In this document: positions 57,851 to 64,000 of the stretch, in pieces
Layout: the number at the start of each line of letters is the position of its first letter
Position numbering within the stretch: the stretch's first letter is position 1
Program-made: the position numbers and the translations under genes
NCBI GenBank assembly: GCA_947500435.1
Contig: CANMRV010000004.1
Location: 620,001 to 684,000 of the forward strand
DNA from: an uncultured Flavobacteriaceae bacterium
GTDB lineage: Bacteria; Bacteroidota; Bacteroidia; Flavobacteriales; Flavobacteriaceae
DNA length: 64,000 nucleotides
Reading direction: 5' to 3'
The notes under the pieces: model-generated
The model's input: only the letters and a program-made list of their open reading frames with translations
Told to the model about the DNA's origin: nothing
Databases searched by the model: none

Positions 57851-57866
57851 CCTTTATCTGAACTTT
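57851..57866 (-). repeat. array repeat, copy 5
   Basis: Minus strand AAAGTTCAGATAAAGG (one mismatch). It lies four bases beyond the stop of the nucleotidyltransferase gene and 56 bases upstream of the serine hydrolase start. Confidence 0.8.
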
Positions 57867-57869
57867 CAT

Positions 57870-58373
57870 CTAAAAACCCATTCCCATATTCTGATTCCGA
57901 TCAAGATTATGGATTCTTTTGAGTTCTTGAACATCTAGAAGGTCTTTAGATCGACCTGATTTTATTTTACTTGTAATAAGATCGTCTAAAGAAAGAACAC
58001 GCCACTTTAAAAACTTATTACCTTCTACTTCCGCAATCTCAGCTTCATTGAATGCTTGTTCAAAAGTTTTGTTTATAGAAAAATTAGTGATTAACTCCAG
58101 ATTAAGGTCTATGGGGGAAAATTTAATAGAAATGTTTTGTTTTTGTTCCTTCACTTTTTGAGGGAAATCATCCAGTTCATATCCCATCTGTTGGAATACC
58201 TTAACAAGTTTTCTGAAGTTCTGCGGTGTTGTTTCTATCCAAAAATCAACATCTGCCGAATGTCTTTGGTATCCATGAAAGTTAACCGCTCCTCCTCCTA
58301 CCATCAGCATTCTTATCCCATGTTCATTGGATAGTTTAAGAAAAAGGTCGATGTTATCTTCCCACTGTTTCAA
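57870..58373 (-). CDS. nucleotidyltransferase-fold protein (possible toxin-antitoxin component)
   Basis: A 167-residue protein with the nucleotidyltransferase signature: GGGAVNFHGYQRHSADVDFWIE supplies G-G and the two catalytic aspartates (DVD). LSLDDLITSKIKSGRSKDLLD is the usual helix of the MNT/AbiEii-like group. It overlaps the start of its stop by the short upstream gene (ATGA-type overlap of four bases), so the two are co-translated. Toxin-antitoxin or defence functions are frequent in such pairs; here it is inference. Confidence 0.8.
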   Translation of the reverse strand: MKQWEDNIDLFLKLSNEHGIRMLMVGGGAVNFHGYQRHSADVDFWIETTPQNFRKLVKVFQQMGYELDDFPQKVKEQKQNISIKFSPIDLNLELITNFSINKTFEQAFNEAEIAEVEGNKFLKWRVLSLDDLITSKIKSGRSKDLLDVQELKRIHNLDRNQNMGMGF

Positions 58374-58561
58374 GATGAATGTGATTTTAGTTCAATACAA
58401 AAAGTATCATTGTTAACAGTCTCTTTTTTTGAAGGGAATTTATTGAGTTGTCGCATTAGGTTTAGAAAGGAATAGAAACGCTCGACAGGGGCTAAGGACA
58501 AAAAATCTTCAAGCTGCTCCTCATTGGCTTCATCTTTGGTTCTAAAATCTATTTTCATCAT
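58370..58561 (-). CDS. small protein coupled to the nucleotidyltransferase
   Basis: A 63-residue acidic protein from ATG 58559-58561 (MMKIDFRTKDEANEEQLEDFLSL). A longer start at 58582 adds seven residues, but the conserved-looking sequence begins at MMKID. APVERFYSFLNLMRQLNKFP suggests helices. Its end overlaps the nucleotidyltransferase start by four bases. Position and size fit the antitoxin-like partner of a two-gene unit; the family is not known to me. Confidence 0.65.
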   Translation of the reverse strand: MMKIDFRTKDEANEEQLEDFLSLAPVERFYSFLNLMRQLNKFPSKKETVNNDTFCIELKSHSS

Positions 58562-58630
58562 TACAAATTTAGCCAGGTACATTTGTTTTTATAAAGATAA
58601 GAATATAAAAATATTGATGTTTGACCATCC

Positions 58631-58644
58631 ATTTTTTGAACTTT
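58631..58644 (-). repeat. array repeat, copy 6 (degenerate)
   Basis: Minus strand AAAGTTCAAAAAAT: the first ten bases fit and the end has drifted. It lies between the small-gene pair and the next gene. Confidence 0.5.
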
Positions 58645-58679
58645 AAAATTCTTTATACAGATAATCGTTGTACTAAGTC

Positions 58680-59096
58680 TTAGTTTAGGAATTCGATTAC
58701 CTCTTTATCTTCAGCTACGATATGATCGGTTATATGAAATACTTCCTTTAAAAAATTATGCTTCAAAGCATCTTCTCTATTCAGTATTTCGCCAAGTAAT
58801 TCAACATCACACCATGGAGATTCATCTTTGTCCATCAAGCCAACTTGATAGTTTTCTTCATTCGTCCAAATTCTAAAGGGGAATGCTATTCTTTGTGATG
58901 CTTTACTTCCTTCTCCCCATTCTCCTAGACTTACTATGCCTGAAACTGTCTTGTCCTCATGTCCTATTGTGAATTGAACATAGTAGACCGCATGAGCATT
59001 GTCGTTACTGTAAACGAATCTAGTGAGTTTCTTAGTCTCATTTCCACAGCACTCACAATCAAATACATTTGGTTCTTCAAATTCTATCTCAATCAT
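58680..59096 (-). CDS. CxCCG-motif protein of unknown function
   Basis: A 138-residue soluble protein. Near the N-terminus DCECCGNETKKLTRFVYSNDNAHAVYY contains a CxCC cluster, a possible metal site. IVSLGEWGEGSKASQRIAFPF is the other strongly patterned stretch. I recognise this as a widespread small family of unknown function found in many phyla, often in accessory regions. It fills one array unit. Confidence 0.75.
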   Translation of the reverse strand: MIEIEFEEPNVFDCECCGNETKKLTRFVYSNDNAHAVYYVQFTIGHEDKTVSGIVSLGEWGEGSKASQRIAFPFRIWTNEENYQVGLMDKDESPWCDVELLGEILNREDALKHNFLKEVFHITDHIVAEDKEVIEFLN

Positions 59097-59111
59097 ACCA
59101 ATTTAAGAATA

Positions 59112-59126
59112 CTTTATTTAAACTTT
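59112..59126 (-). repeat. array repeat, copy 7 (provides a stop codon)
   Basis: Minus strand AAAGTTTAAATAAAG (one mismatch). The TAA made by this mismatch (59118-59120) is the stop of the upstream gene, so again a repeat supplies a stop codon. Confidence 0.75.
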
Positions 59127-59321
59127 ATTTTCTAGTCTTTTTAAAATTCGACCTGTTATGATTACACCAAAAACTAAACCGCCGAATAAAATGCTAAATG
59201 AAATCCAGTTAGAAATTAAATTATCAAAACCATGGGCAAAGCATAATCCTAATAGTGTTAGCAGGCCGAATGCTAATGCTACTACTAACAGAGAATAACA
59301 GAACTTCATTAATTTTAACAT
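59118..59321 (-). CDS. small membrane protein with two spans
   Basis: A 67-residue protein with two hydrophobic spans (SLLVVALAFGLLTLLGLCFAHG and WISFSILFGGLVFGVIITG) and a basic end. The start ATG touches array repeat 8 (AAAGG-ATG). A second ATG, 12 bases later, is an alternative start. The last codon is read from inside repeat 7. The family is unknown. Confidence 0.65.
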   Translation of the reverse strand: MLKLMKFCYSLLVVALAFGLLTLLGLCFAHGFDNLISNWISFSILFGGLVFGVIITGRILKRLENKV

Positions 59322-59337
59322 CCTTTATTTGAACTTT
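59322..59337 (-). repeat. array repeat, copy 8 (upstream edge)
   Basis: Minus strand AAAGTTCAAATAAAGG, a full match, immediately before the ATG of the small membrane protein gene. It is the last copy I find on the upstream side of the array. Confidence 0.85.
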
Positions 59338-59378
59338 CATTATGCTTACTAAAATAAGAATATCATTTTAGCTTTAGA

Positions 59379-59404
59379 GAACTGGACTAAGGCTTTTCAT
59401 AGGA
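59379..59404 (-). repeat. dispersed 26-base motif, right copy
   Basis: GAACTGGACTAA then GGCTTTTCATAGGA, one mismatch from the copy at 383-410. It stands 42 bases upstream of array repeat 8, and is followed on the plus strand by GTTGTTATTAGCAAC, a stretch whose ends are GTTG and CAAC. It marks the upstream edge of the array. Confidence 0.6.
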
Positions 59405-59472
59405 CACGTTGTTATTAGCAACAGTTATTTCATTCACATTTCAATATTATTTCCTTTTTAATAGGCTTTAGG

Positions 59473-60864
59473 CTAATCATTAAATTTTAGTTTTTTAGCC
59501 AGAATATAATCACTTACTAAATATGACAAAGTACTAAGGGTTAAAGCCGCTACTAACTCAGGTAAAAGAAAACTCAAAAACTGTTTCCAAATGATGTATG
59601 AAATAAAGCCAAAGAGCATAGATATTAAAGCAGCTTGCCAATGAAAATTTTTCTTGATAATTGAGAAAACAATTACGGGTATCATAACTGGGATGTAAAA
59701 TTCTGTAATAATCATTATTACCTCAAGAATTGAAGATAGGTAACTTGCTACCACAATGCAGATTATTCCCATAATTATAGTATATATTTTGGCTGCTTTT
59801 AGTTTTTGCTTTTCATTTATGGGTTTTATTGTTCCTATAATATCCTCGCTAAATAATATACTTCCTGCATTCAGAACCGTATCTTGAGTTGACATAACTA
59901 TGCCAATCATGGCAATAATGAAAATACCGTATATCATACCTGGAAAGTGTTCAGATGCTATATGCAGTAATACTTGGTCATTATTAGCAAGTTCAGGATA
60001 AAGATAATATCCCGTACTCCCAATAAAAACCATTAAAACAAGCCAAGCAATTATAAATATACCTGAGGCAACCGTTGCATTTCGAGCCACTTTATTGTTT
60101 TTTGAGGCAAGAAACCTTCCTAACCCTCCAGAGTCGAGTCCGGTTGAACTAAGTAACCATAACAAGCAGAAACCAAATATTCCAATTACTGGATGCGTAT
60201 TGAATTCGCTTATAGTATTGGCTGAAATTTTTTCTACATAATCTTTCCAAACAAATTGCTCATCAGATACTATCAAAATTGCCAAAATAGGAATCAAAAT
60301 AATAAAATGAATAAATTGAATTGCATCCGTTTGAATAGTGGCTTTAATACCGCCAAAATAAGAATAGCATATTACAATTGTCGTTACAATTACAATAGCC
60401 CATATTTTAGGAAAGCCAAAAACATTATTTATTAATTCGCCACCTGCATAGCTCATAGCGACAGTTATAGACCCAAAAAAGAGAAGAGAAAAAATTCCCG
60501 TAGCTAGCCGGACAAATTTATGATTATGACTTTTTACCCCTCCAACCAAATCTCCAATAGAATATATATCATTGAATTTATCTCTGATTCTAGGTACTAA
60601 AATTATACCTACTAATATTAATCCGAGACCACAGAACGGAAGCAAGTAAGCCAAAAACATACCCGTAGAGAAACCTTCTCTCACTAAGCCCATAGACCAG
60701 CCTGGTCCAATAAAAGAGGCACAAAGTGAGGAAAAAATAAGAAAGAAACCTAGACCTCTGCCTGCTACAGAATACTCTTCAAAATTTCCTTTTTTTCGGG
60801 TAAAGAGGATAAAGCTAAAATAAAGTAATCCGAAAATAAGGATTACCAATTGGCTTGAATTCAT
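59473..60864 (-). CDS. sodium/solute symporter (SSS family)
   Basis: A 463-residue transporter with about 12-13 spans. GGIKATIQTDAIQFIHFIILIPILA and IAMIGIVMSTQDTVLNAGSILFSEDII match the SSS core. It is divergent in sequence from the symporter at 34956-36527. The serine hydrolase gene upstream is eight bases away, so both are probably one operon. Substrate unknown; peptides or amino acids would fit the partner and the nearby Lrp regulator (inference). Confidence 0.87.
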   Translation of the reverse strand: MNSSQLVILIFGLLYFSFILFTRKKGNFEEYSVAGRGLGFFLIFSSLCASFIGPGWSMGLVREGFSTGMFLAYLLPFCGLGLILVGIILVPRIRDKFNDIYSIGDLVGGVKSHNHKFVRLATGIFSLLFFGSITVAMSYAGGELINNVFGFPKIWAIVIVTTIVICYSYFGGIKATIQTDAIQFIHFIILIPILAILIVSDEQFVWKDYVEKISANTISEFNTHPVIGIFGFCLLWLLSSTGLDSGGLGRFLASKNNKVARNATVASGIFIIAWLVLMVFIGSTGYYLYPELANNDQVLLHIASEHFPGMIYGIFIIAMIGIVMSTQDTVLNAGSILFSEDIIGTIKPINEKQKLKAAKIYTIIMGIICIVVASYLSSILEVIMIITEFYIPVMIPVIVFSIIKKNFHWQAALISMLFGFISYIIWKQFLSFLLPELVAALTLSTLSYLVSDYILAKKLKFND

Positions 60865-60871
60865 AGTATGG

Positions 60872-62062
60872 TTATAGAGAGTTTGATTTAATTACAGCAG
60901 ATTTAGTTCCTTTTAAAATACTTTCCGTTTCTTCATCAAATATGTTCCAGCTATTCACTACTGCTATGGTTTTGAATTTTGGAAAAACCAAAAGATATTG
61001 TCCGCCAAAACCATGACAAGCCCAGATTTCTATGCCGTCTTCATCGTCTCTCCACCATTGGTACCCATAGCCTCCTTCATTTTCGAAAGTTACATGTTTT
61101 GATACACTCCTTTTTACCCATTCTGACGAAATTATTTGTTGTTCATCCCAAGTTCCATTATTTAGCATTAAGTATCCTATTTTAGCCAAATCTTGGACTT
61201 CTAAATACAATCCACCTAAAGCGTCCGGATATCCTGCTGGTGTTTTTTTCCAATAATAGTTCTTAATTCCCAGAGGTGTAAATAGATGTTTCTCTGCATA
61301 TTCATCAATGTATAATCCAGTTGCTTTTTTGATTATCCCTGACATTAGTTGACTCGCCCCACTATTATAAACCCATTTAGTTCCTGGAATAGTGTCCATG
61401 GGTTGATTCAATGTAAACTGGATCCAATCTTGACTTGCTTCAAGCTGTCCGGTAGTATTTGTTGAATCTATTGGCCTGTCTATTTCATGCCATTCCATCC
61501 CCAGTTGCATAGTTAGCAAATTTTCTAAGGTTGCAGTTTTAAAAGATTCTTCAAGCATTGATAAGTCATAATCTTCAAAAAAATCAACTACTCTGACGTC
61601 TGTACCGCTAATTTTCCCTTCTTTAATTGCAACGCCCATCATGATAGAAGCAATTGATTTGGTAACAGATTGTAGGGTGTGGATCTTTTGATTTTGATAA
61701 TATGGATGCCAATTGGGATGATAGTAATTATAGTCTCCAAAAATGGTAGAATCATTACAGGTTGAAAATCCGCATCCAAGAGCACCAGACTTTCCTTTAC
61801 TTATTTTTTCGTAGTCATTCTCAAATGATTGGTCAAATACCAATTTTCCATTTTTAATTAAGAGCAGTTGGTCAACATTACCGTAAACTCCATTTTCAAT
61901 CTCATTTAGTAAATCATCAAAAGGCGCGCTATTCAAGCCTTCATTTTCAAAAGTTGAAATTTTCCAAGACGAAGTGGGCAACTGATTTTCTTTATTGTGA
62001 TTATCACATGATAATAAAAAGAAAAAAAGGATACTGATAATAGGGATAATCTTATTATTCAT
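60872..62062 (-). CDS. serine hydrolase lipoprotein, CubicO/class C type
   Basis: A 396-residue lipoprotein (ISILFFFLLSCDN). Motifs: LQSVTKSIASI (SVTK, active serine), VYNSGASQL (YNS) and CHGFGGQYLL (HGFGG). The pattern matches beta-lactamase-like hydrolases often fused functionally to transporters in Bacteroidota. It leads the operon with the SSS transporter. A possible 5' hairpin (62090-62112) lies upstream of the start. Confidence 0.87.
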   Translation of the reverse strand: MNNKIIPIISILFFFLLSCDNHNKENQLPTSSWKISTFENEGLNSAPFDDLLNEIENGVYGNVDQLLLIKNGKLVFDQSFENDYEKISKGKSGALGCGFSTCNDSTIFGDYNYYHPNWHPYYQNQKIHTLQSVTKSIASIMMGVAIKEGKISGTDVRVVDFFEDYDLSMLEESFKTATLENLLTMQLGMEWHEIDRPIDSTNTTGQLEASQDWIQFTLNQPMDTIPGTKWVYNSGASQLMSGIIKKATGLYIDEYAEKHLFTPLGIKNYYWKKTPAGYPDALGGLYLEVQDLAKIGYLMLNNGTWDEQQIISSEWVKRSVSKHVTFENEGGYGYQWWRDDEDGIEIWACHGFGGQYLLVFPKFKTIAVVNSWNIFDEETESILKGTKSAVIKSNSL

Positions 62063-62089
62063 TGTTTGTATTTATTGTTGATAACAATG

Positions 62090-62112
62090 GGATAGCTTCA
62101 TTGATGCTATCC
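62090..62112 (-). promoter_or_regulatory. short inverted repeat upstream of the serine hydrolase-symporter operon
   Basis: GGATAGC and GCTATCC form a perfect seven-base stem around nine bases. It lies 28 bases upstream of the start codon, so it may be an operator or a leader hairpin. Confidence 0.4.
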
Positions 62113-62189
62113 TGCTTATGTGTCTAAGTTAATAAATATTAGAAGAGAGGCTTAGGAGGTTTTAAAACAATCGTTTAATTATACTTAGG

Positions 62190-62245
62190 GTGTCCCTTAA
62201 AAGGTGAATTAACGATACTACTAAAAAAGACCAAGAATGGGACAC
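62190..62245. repeat. inverted GTGTCCC/GGGACAC pair, possible insertion-sequence relic
   Basis: GTGTCCC at 62190-62196 and GGGACAC at 62239-62245 face each other in a 353-base gene-free stretch (62063-62415). The flanks contain GACCAA and GTTGACC words that recall IS3-family ends, but no frame of a transposase is left. The rest of the stretch shows nothing more. Confidence 0.25.
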
Positions 62246-62415
62246 ACTGACCAAATGAAATGGTTGACCTAAAAACAGTCTCAAAAAATGGCCGCTTTAT
62301 GATACTATAATAATGTCTGCAAAAGCATTTTCAGGATGACAAATATCTCTTTAGAATCTCCTAGAATAACTTTGTAGCTCGAATCATATAGCTTAGCTTC
62401 CCAATAATTCTAAGT

Positions 62416-62859
62416 TTAAAAAGGTTTTTTATGCGTTTTTCGCTTTACAATGGAATTAAGAATCAATGAGGTAGTTAATTCCCCGTAAACCGCTAGTCTA
62501 GTGTTTAAATTCTCCAGATGCTTTGGGTCACGCACAAAACCTTTCATGAGCATGCAATCATGCCCTGTAAGTTTATGGCATTCGCAAATCTCAGGAACTG
62601 AGCCAATGAATTCCTCAAAACGCTGAACCTGGCCAAATCTTATTTTGATTGAGATATACACACCTAAGGGATATCCAACCCTATCCATATTTAAGTTGGT
62701 TGTGTAATTCTCAATCACACCTGATTCTTCCATTTTCTGAATACGCTCAGCAACGGTTGGAGATGATAGGCCGACTTCGGTGGCGATATCCTTTAAGGCA
62801 CTTCTAGAATTATCTTGGAGTATTTCTAAAATCTTCCAACTAATTTCATCTATTTTCAT
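62416..62859 (-). CDS. Lrp/AsnC-family transcription regulator
   Basis: A 147-residue regulator. The N-terminal helix-turn-helix is DEISWKILEILQDNSRSALKDIATEVGLSSPTVAERIQKME. The C-terminal RAM domain starts near YPLGVYISIKIRFGQ and holds VPEICECHKLTGHDCMLMKGFV. It probably binds an amino acid or other small ligand. It is divergent from a DinB operon, and upstream of the serine hydrolase-symporter operon across a 353-base gap. Either could be its target. Confidence 0.93.
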   Translation of the reverse strand: MKIDEISWKILEILQDNSRSALKDIATEVGLSSPTVAERIQKMEESGVIENYTTNLNMDRVGYPLGVYISIKIRFGQVQRFEEFIGSVPEICECHKLTGHDCMLMKGFVRDPKHLENLNTRLAVYGELTTSLILNSIVKRKTHKKPF

Positions 62860-62904
62860 TTATTAGGATTTAATTGTAAAACACATTCAAAAATAACATA
62901 TAAA

Positions 62905-62915
62905 GCATGATATGC
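62905..62915. promoter_or_regulatory. palindrome in the Lrp-DinB divergent spacer
   Basis: GCATGATATGC has perfect GCAT/ATGC arms in the 118-base spacer. It is a candidate operator of the Lrp-type regulator, whose binding sites are loose palindromes. I have no further support. Confidence 0.3.
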
Positions 62916-62950
62916 CTAATTATGTAAATACAATCTATTGTTATGTGTTA

Positions 62951-62958
62951 TAATTTTG
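62951..62958 (+). promoter_or_regulatory. -7-like element of the DinB-DUF1272 operon
   Basis: TAATTTTG matches TAnnTTTG 19 bases upstream of the ATG at 62978. No TTG at the right distance upstream. GGAGG-like bases (62957-62962) lie between it and the start. Confidence 0.4.
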
Positions 62959-62977
62959 GAGGTAGAAATTTAAGGTT

Positions 62978-63496
62978 ATGACCAACAAAAACTTAAAAAA
63001 AAGCGAATTTGACTCGTATTACGGTAGGTATATCTACAAAATATCCGACAATATTGATTTGATCGAAGGCTTTCAGAATGGTAAGACTAAAGTCTTTCAA
63101 TTTTTTAATTCCATTCCCGAGAACAAGCTTTCCCATCGTTACGCATCTGGAAAATGGAGCATCAAAGAAATTCTACAACACTTAATAGACACCGAACGTA
63201 TCTTCATGTATCGTTGTTTTCGAATAGCCCGTAACGACAAAACCCCCCTAGCTGGTTTTGACCAAAACATTTATATGAGTCCTTCTGGGGCAGAAGATAA
63301 ATCCATAGACCTTTTACTTGGGGAATTCACTGCTACAAGGTATGCTTCAATCGCTCTATTGGATAGTTTGTCAGAGGCAGATTTAAAACGTATCGGTAAT
63401 TCAAATGGTGGGGCTATGTCGGCTAGGGCAGCGGCCTTTACCATAATCGGACATGATATCTGGCATATGGATACCATAAAGGAAAAATATTTGTGA
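62978..63496 (+). CDS. DinB-family protein
   Basis: A 172-residue four-helix-bundle protein of the DinB_2 type. The histidine ligands are in LQHLIDTERIFMYRCFRIAR and TIIGHDIWHMDTIKEKY (the usual 'H-x3-H'). GKWSIKEILQHLIDTER is the common first motif. Members are thiol-dependent transferases or of unknown role. Its stop overlaps the DUF1272 start by one base, so they are co-translated. Confidence 0.88.
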   Translation: MTNKNLKKSEFDSYYGRYIYKISDNIDLIEGFQNGKTKVFQFFNSIPENKLSHRYASGKWSIKEILQHLIDTERIFMYRCFRIARNDKTPLAGFDQNIYMSPSGAEDKSIDLLLGEFTATRYASIALLDSLSEADLKRIGNSNGGAMSARAAAFTIIGHDIWHMDTIKEKYL

Positions 63497-63786
63497 TGCT
63501 AGAGCTAAGACCAAGTTGCGAGCAGTGTGGTAAAAAATTACCGAATACATCTACCGAAGCAATGATTTGCTCTTTCGAGTGCACATATTGTAGAGACTGT
63601 GCGCAGAACTTGTTCAGGAATGTATGCCCAAGTTGCGGGGGCAATTTTGTGGAAAGACCCGTAAGACCCAAAGCAATGATTCGGAAGTATCCAGCTTCGA
63701 CACTTGATGTGATAAAGCACAAAGACATTACGGCAATCAATAAGATGAAAGATAGATATAAAGACCTAAAACCAGAAGACAGATGA
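63496..63786 (+). CDS. DUF1272 zinc-binding protein
   Basis: A 96-residue protein from ATG 63496. It matches DUF1272: MLELRPSCEQCGKKLP, then CSFECTYCRDCA and CPSCGGNF, eight cysteines in CxxC pairs that should bind two zinc ions. Its role is unknown. The basic C-terminal half contains a helix (ITAINKMKDRYKDL), longer than in shorter family members. It is coupled to the DinB gene upstream, and the next gene starts within its stop codon (ATGA). Confidence 0.88.
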   Translation: MLELRPSCEQCGKKLPNTSTEAMICSFECTYCRDCAQNLFRNVCPSCGGNFVERPVRPKAMIRKYPASTLDVIKHKDITAINKMKDRYKDLKPEDR

Positions 63787-64000
63787 CAGCGGTATTTGAA
63801 AAATACAAATCTCGGAAAATCAAGTTCTCAGAGTTATTGAATATTAATGACTGGTCAGTAAAGCTCTATTCCATAACAAACAAAGACGATTTCCATTCTT
63901 TTGAAATCCTAGAGAACATCAAAGAAGCATTGCCCGTTTGGTTGTCAGACGTGGAACATTCTCGTCTTACAATCTATAGGAAATCTTTTTTAATCGTGCA
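63783..64000 (+). CDS. unidentified protein of the DinB-DUF1272 operon (cut by window edge)
   Basis: The frame opens at ATG 63783, overlapping the DUF1272 stop by four bases, and stays open to the window end (72 codons). The visible part begins MTAVFEKYKSRKIKF and continues with acidic and aromatic residues (NDWSVKLYSITNKDDFHSFE). There is no signal peptide. I do not recognise the family. The tight coupling to the two preceding genes suggests a shared function. Confidence 0.6.
   Translation, partial: MTAVFEKYKSRKIKFSELLNINDWSVKLYSITNKDDFHSFEILENIKEALPVWLSDVEHSRLTIYRKSFLIV

Noticed and set aside
53915..59337. CRISPR array
   Set aside because: The repeats are only 16 bases, irregularly spaced by 0.2-1.3 kb, and separated by genes rather than spacers. 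No cas gene is present.
53915..59404. Classical integron cassette array
   Set aside because: No integrase gene is in the window and the 16-base repeats lack the long inverted structure of attC sites as far as I can see. I keep the neutral term cassette-like.

Overview
The window looks like a chromosomal segment of a marine Flavobacteriaceae (Bacteroidota). The evidence is the low-GC, lysine/asparagine-rich coding; the almost complete lack of Shine-Dalgarno sequences; promoters of the Bacteroidota type (TTG, 17-19 bases, TAnnTTTG); a long SecA without the C-terminal zinc motif; lipocalin-like lipoproteins; HisKA_2 and LytTR regulators; and an aerobic carotenoid operon. No rRNA, CRISPR array, intact insertion sequence or integrase gene is visible.

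Layout. 0-6 kb: small accessory genes, a secreted amidohydrolase, a methyltransferase and a secreted M14 peptidase. 6-9 kb: two paralogous membrane histidine kinases in tandem. 9-18 kb: housekeeping (secA, a DUF2795 protein, PduO-type corrinoid adenosyltransferase, ABC-F ATPase, an Lnb/DUF4105 protein) and, on the other strand, pssA. 18-22 kb (+): DinB, a small lipoprotein, HupE, a membrane-anchor protein, and the NAD salvage pair pnuC-nadR. 22-25 kb (-): kdsD-tatC-lptB (Kdo synthesis, twin-arginine export, LPS transport), divergent from recQ. 27-29 kb: a cytoplasmic trypsin-like protease with a zinc ribbon plus an unrecognised partner. 29-34 kb: fasciclin protein, TonB-plug-like carboxypeptidase-regulatory protein, M23 peptidase, a lipoprotein and a membrane AraC regulator. 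34-39.5 kb: beta-galactosidase, Na+/solute symporter and rluF in one direction. 39.6-41.5 kb: SRPBCC protein, class A beta-lactamase-like hydrolase and a small conserved protein. 41.6-48.6 kb (+): two periplasmic PpiC-type chaperones, MoxR, aconitase and two TlpA-like proteins. 48.5-52.3 kb (-): a carotenoid operon led by a CarH-like B12-binding MerR regulator. 52.4 kb: tRNA-Leu(GAG).

52.6-64 kb has a different character. A LytTR response regulator is split by one in-frame TGA. Next to it lies a 21-base 3' end of a tRNA followed by a tRNA-style terminator, the usual footprint of an element integrated in a tRNA gene. To its right is a one-direction array of short accessory genes (serine hydrolases, lipoproteins, a nucleotidyltransferase pair, small proteins of unknown function) in which a 16-base sequence, AAAGTTCAAATAAAGG, recurs about once per gene and sometimes supplies the stop codon of the upstream gene. 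This cassette-like array is the most interesting feature of the window. A second motif of 26 bases borders the array and recurs near the left end of the window. The right end holds a serine hydrolase-symporter pair, an Lrp regulator and a DinB-DUF1272 operon that runs off the edge.

Functional links: the corrinoid adenosyltransferase could supply adenosylcobalamin to the CarH-like regulator of the carotenoid genes (inference). PnuC and NadR form a complete nicotinamide riboside uptake and phosphorylation route. LptB, TatC and KdsD share a transcript concerned with the envelope.
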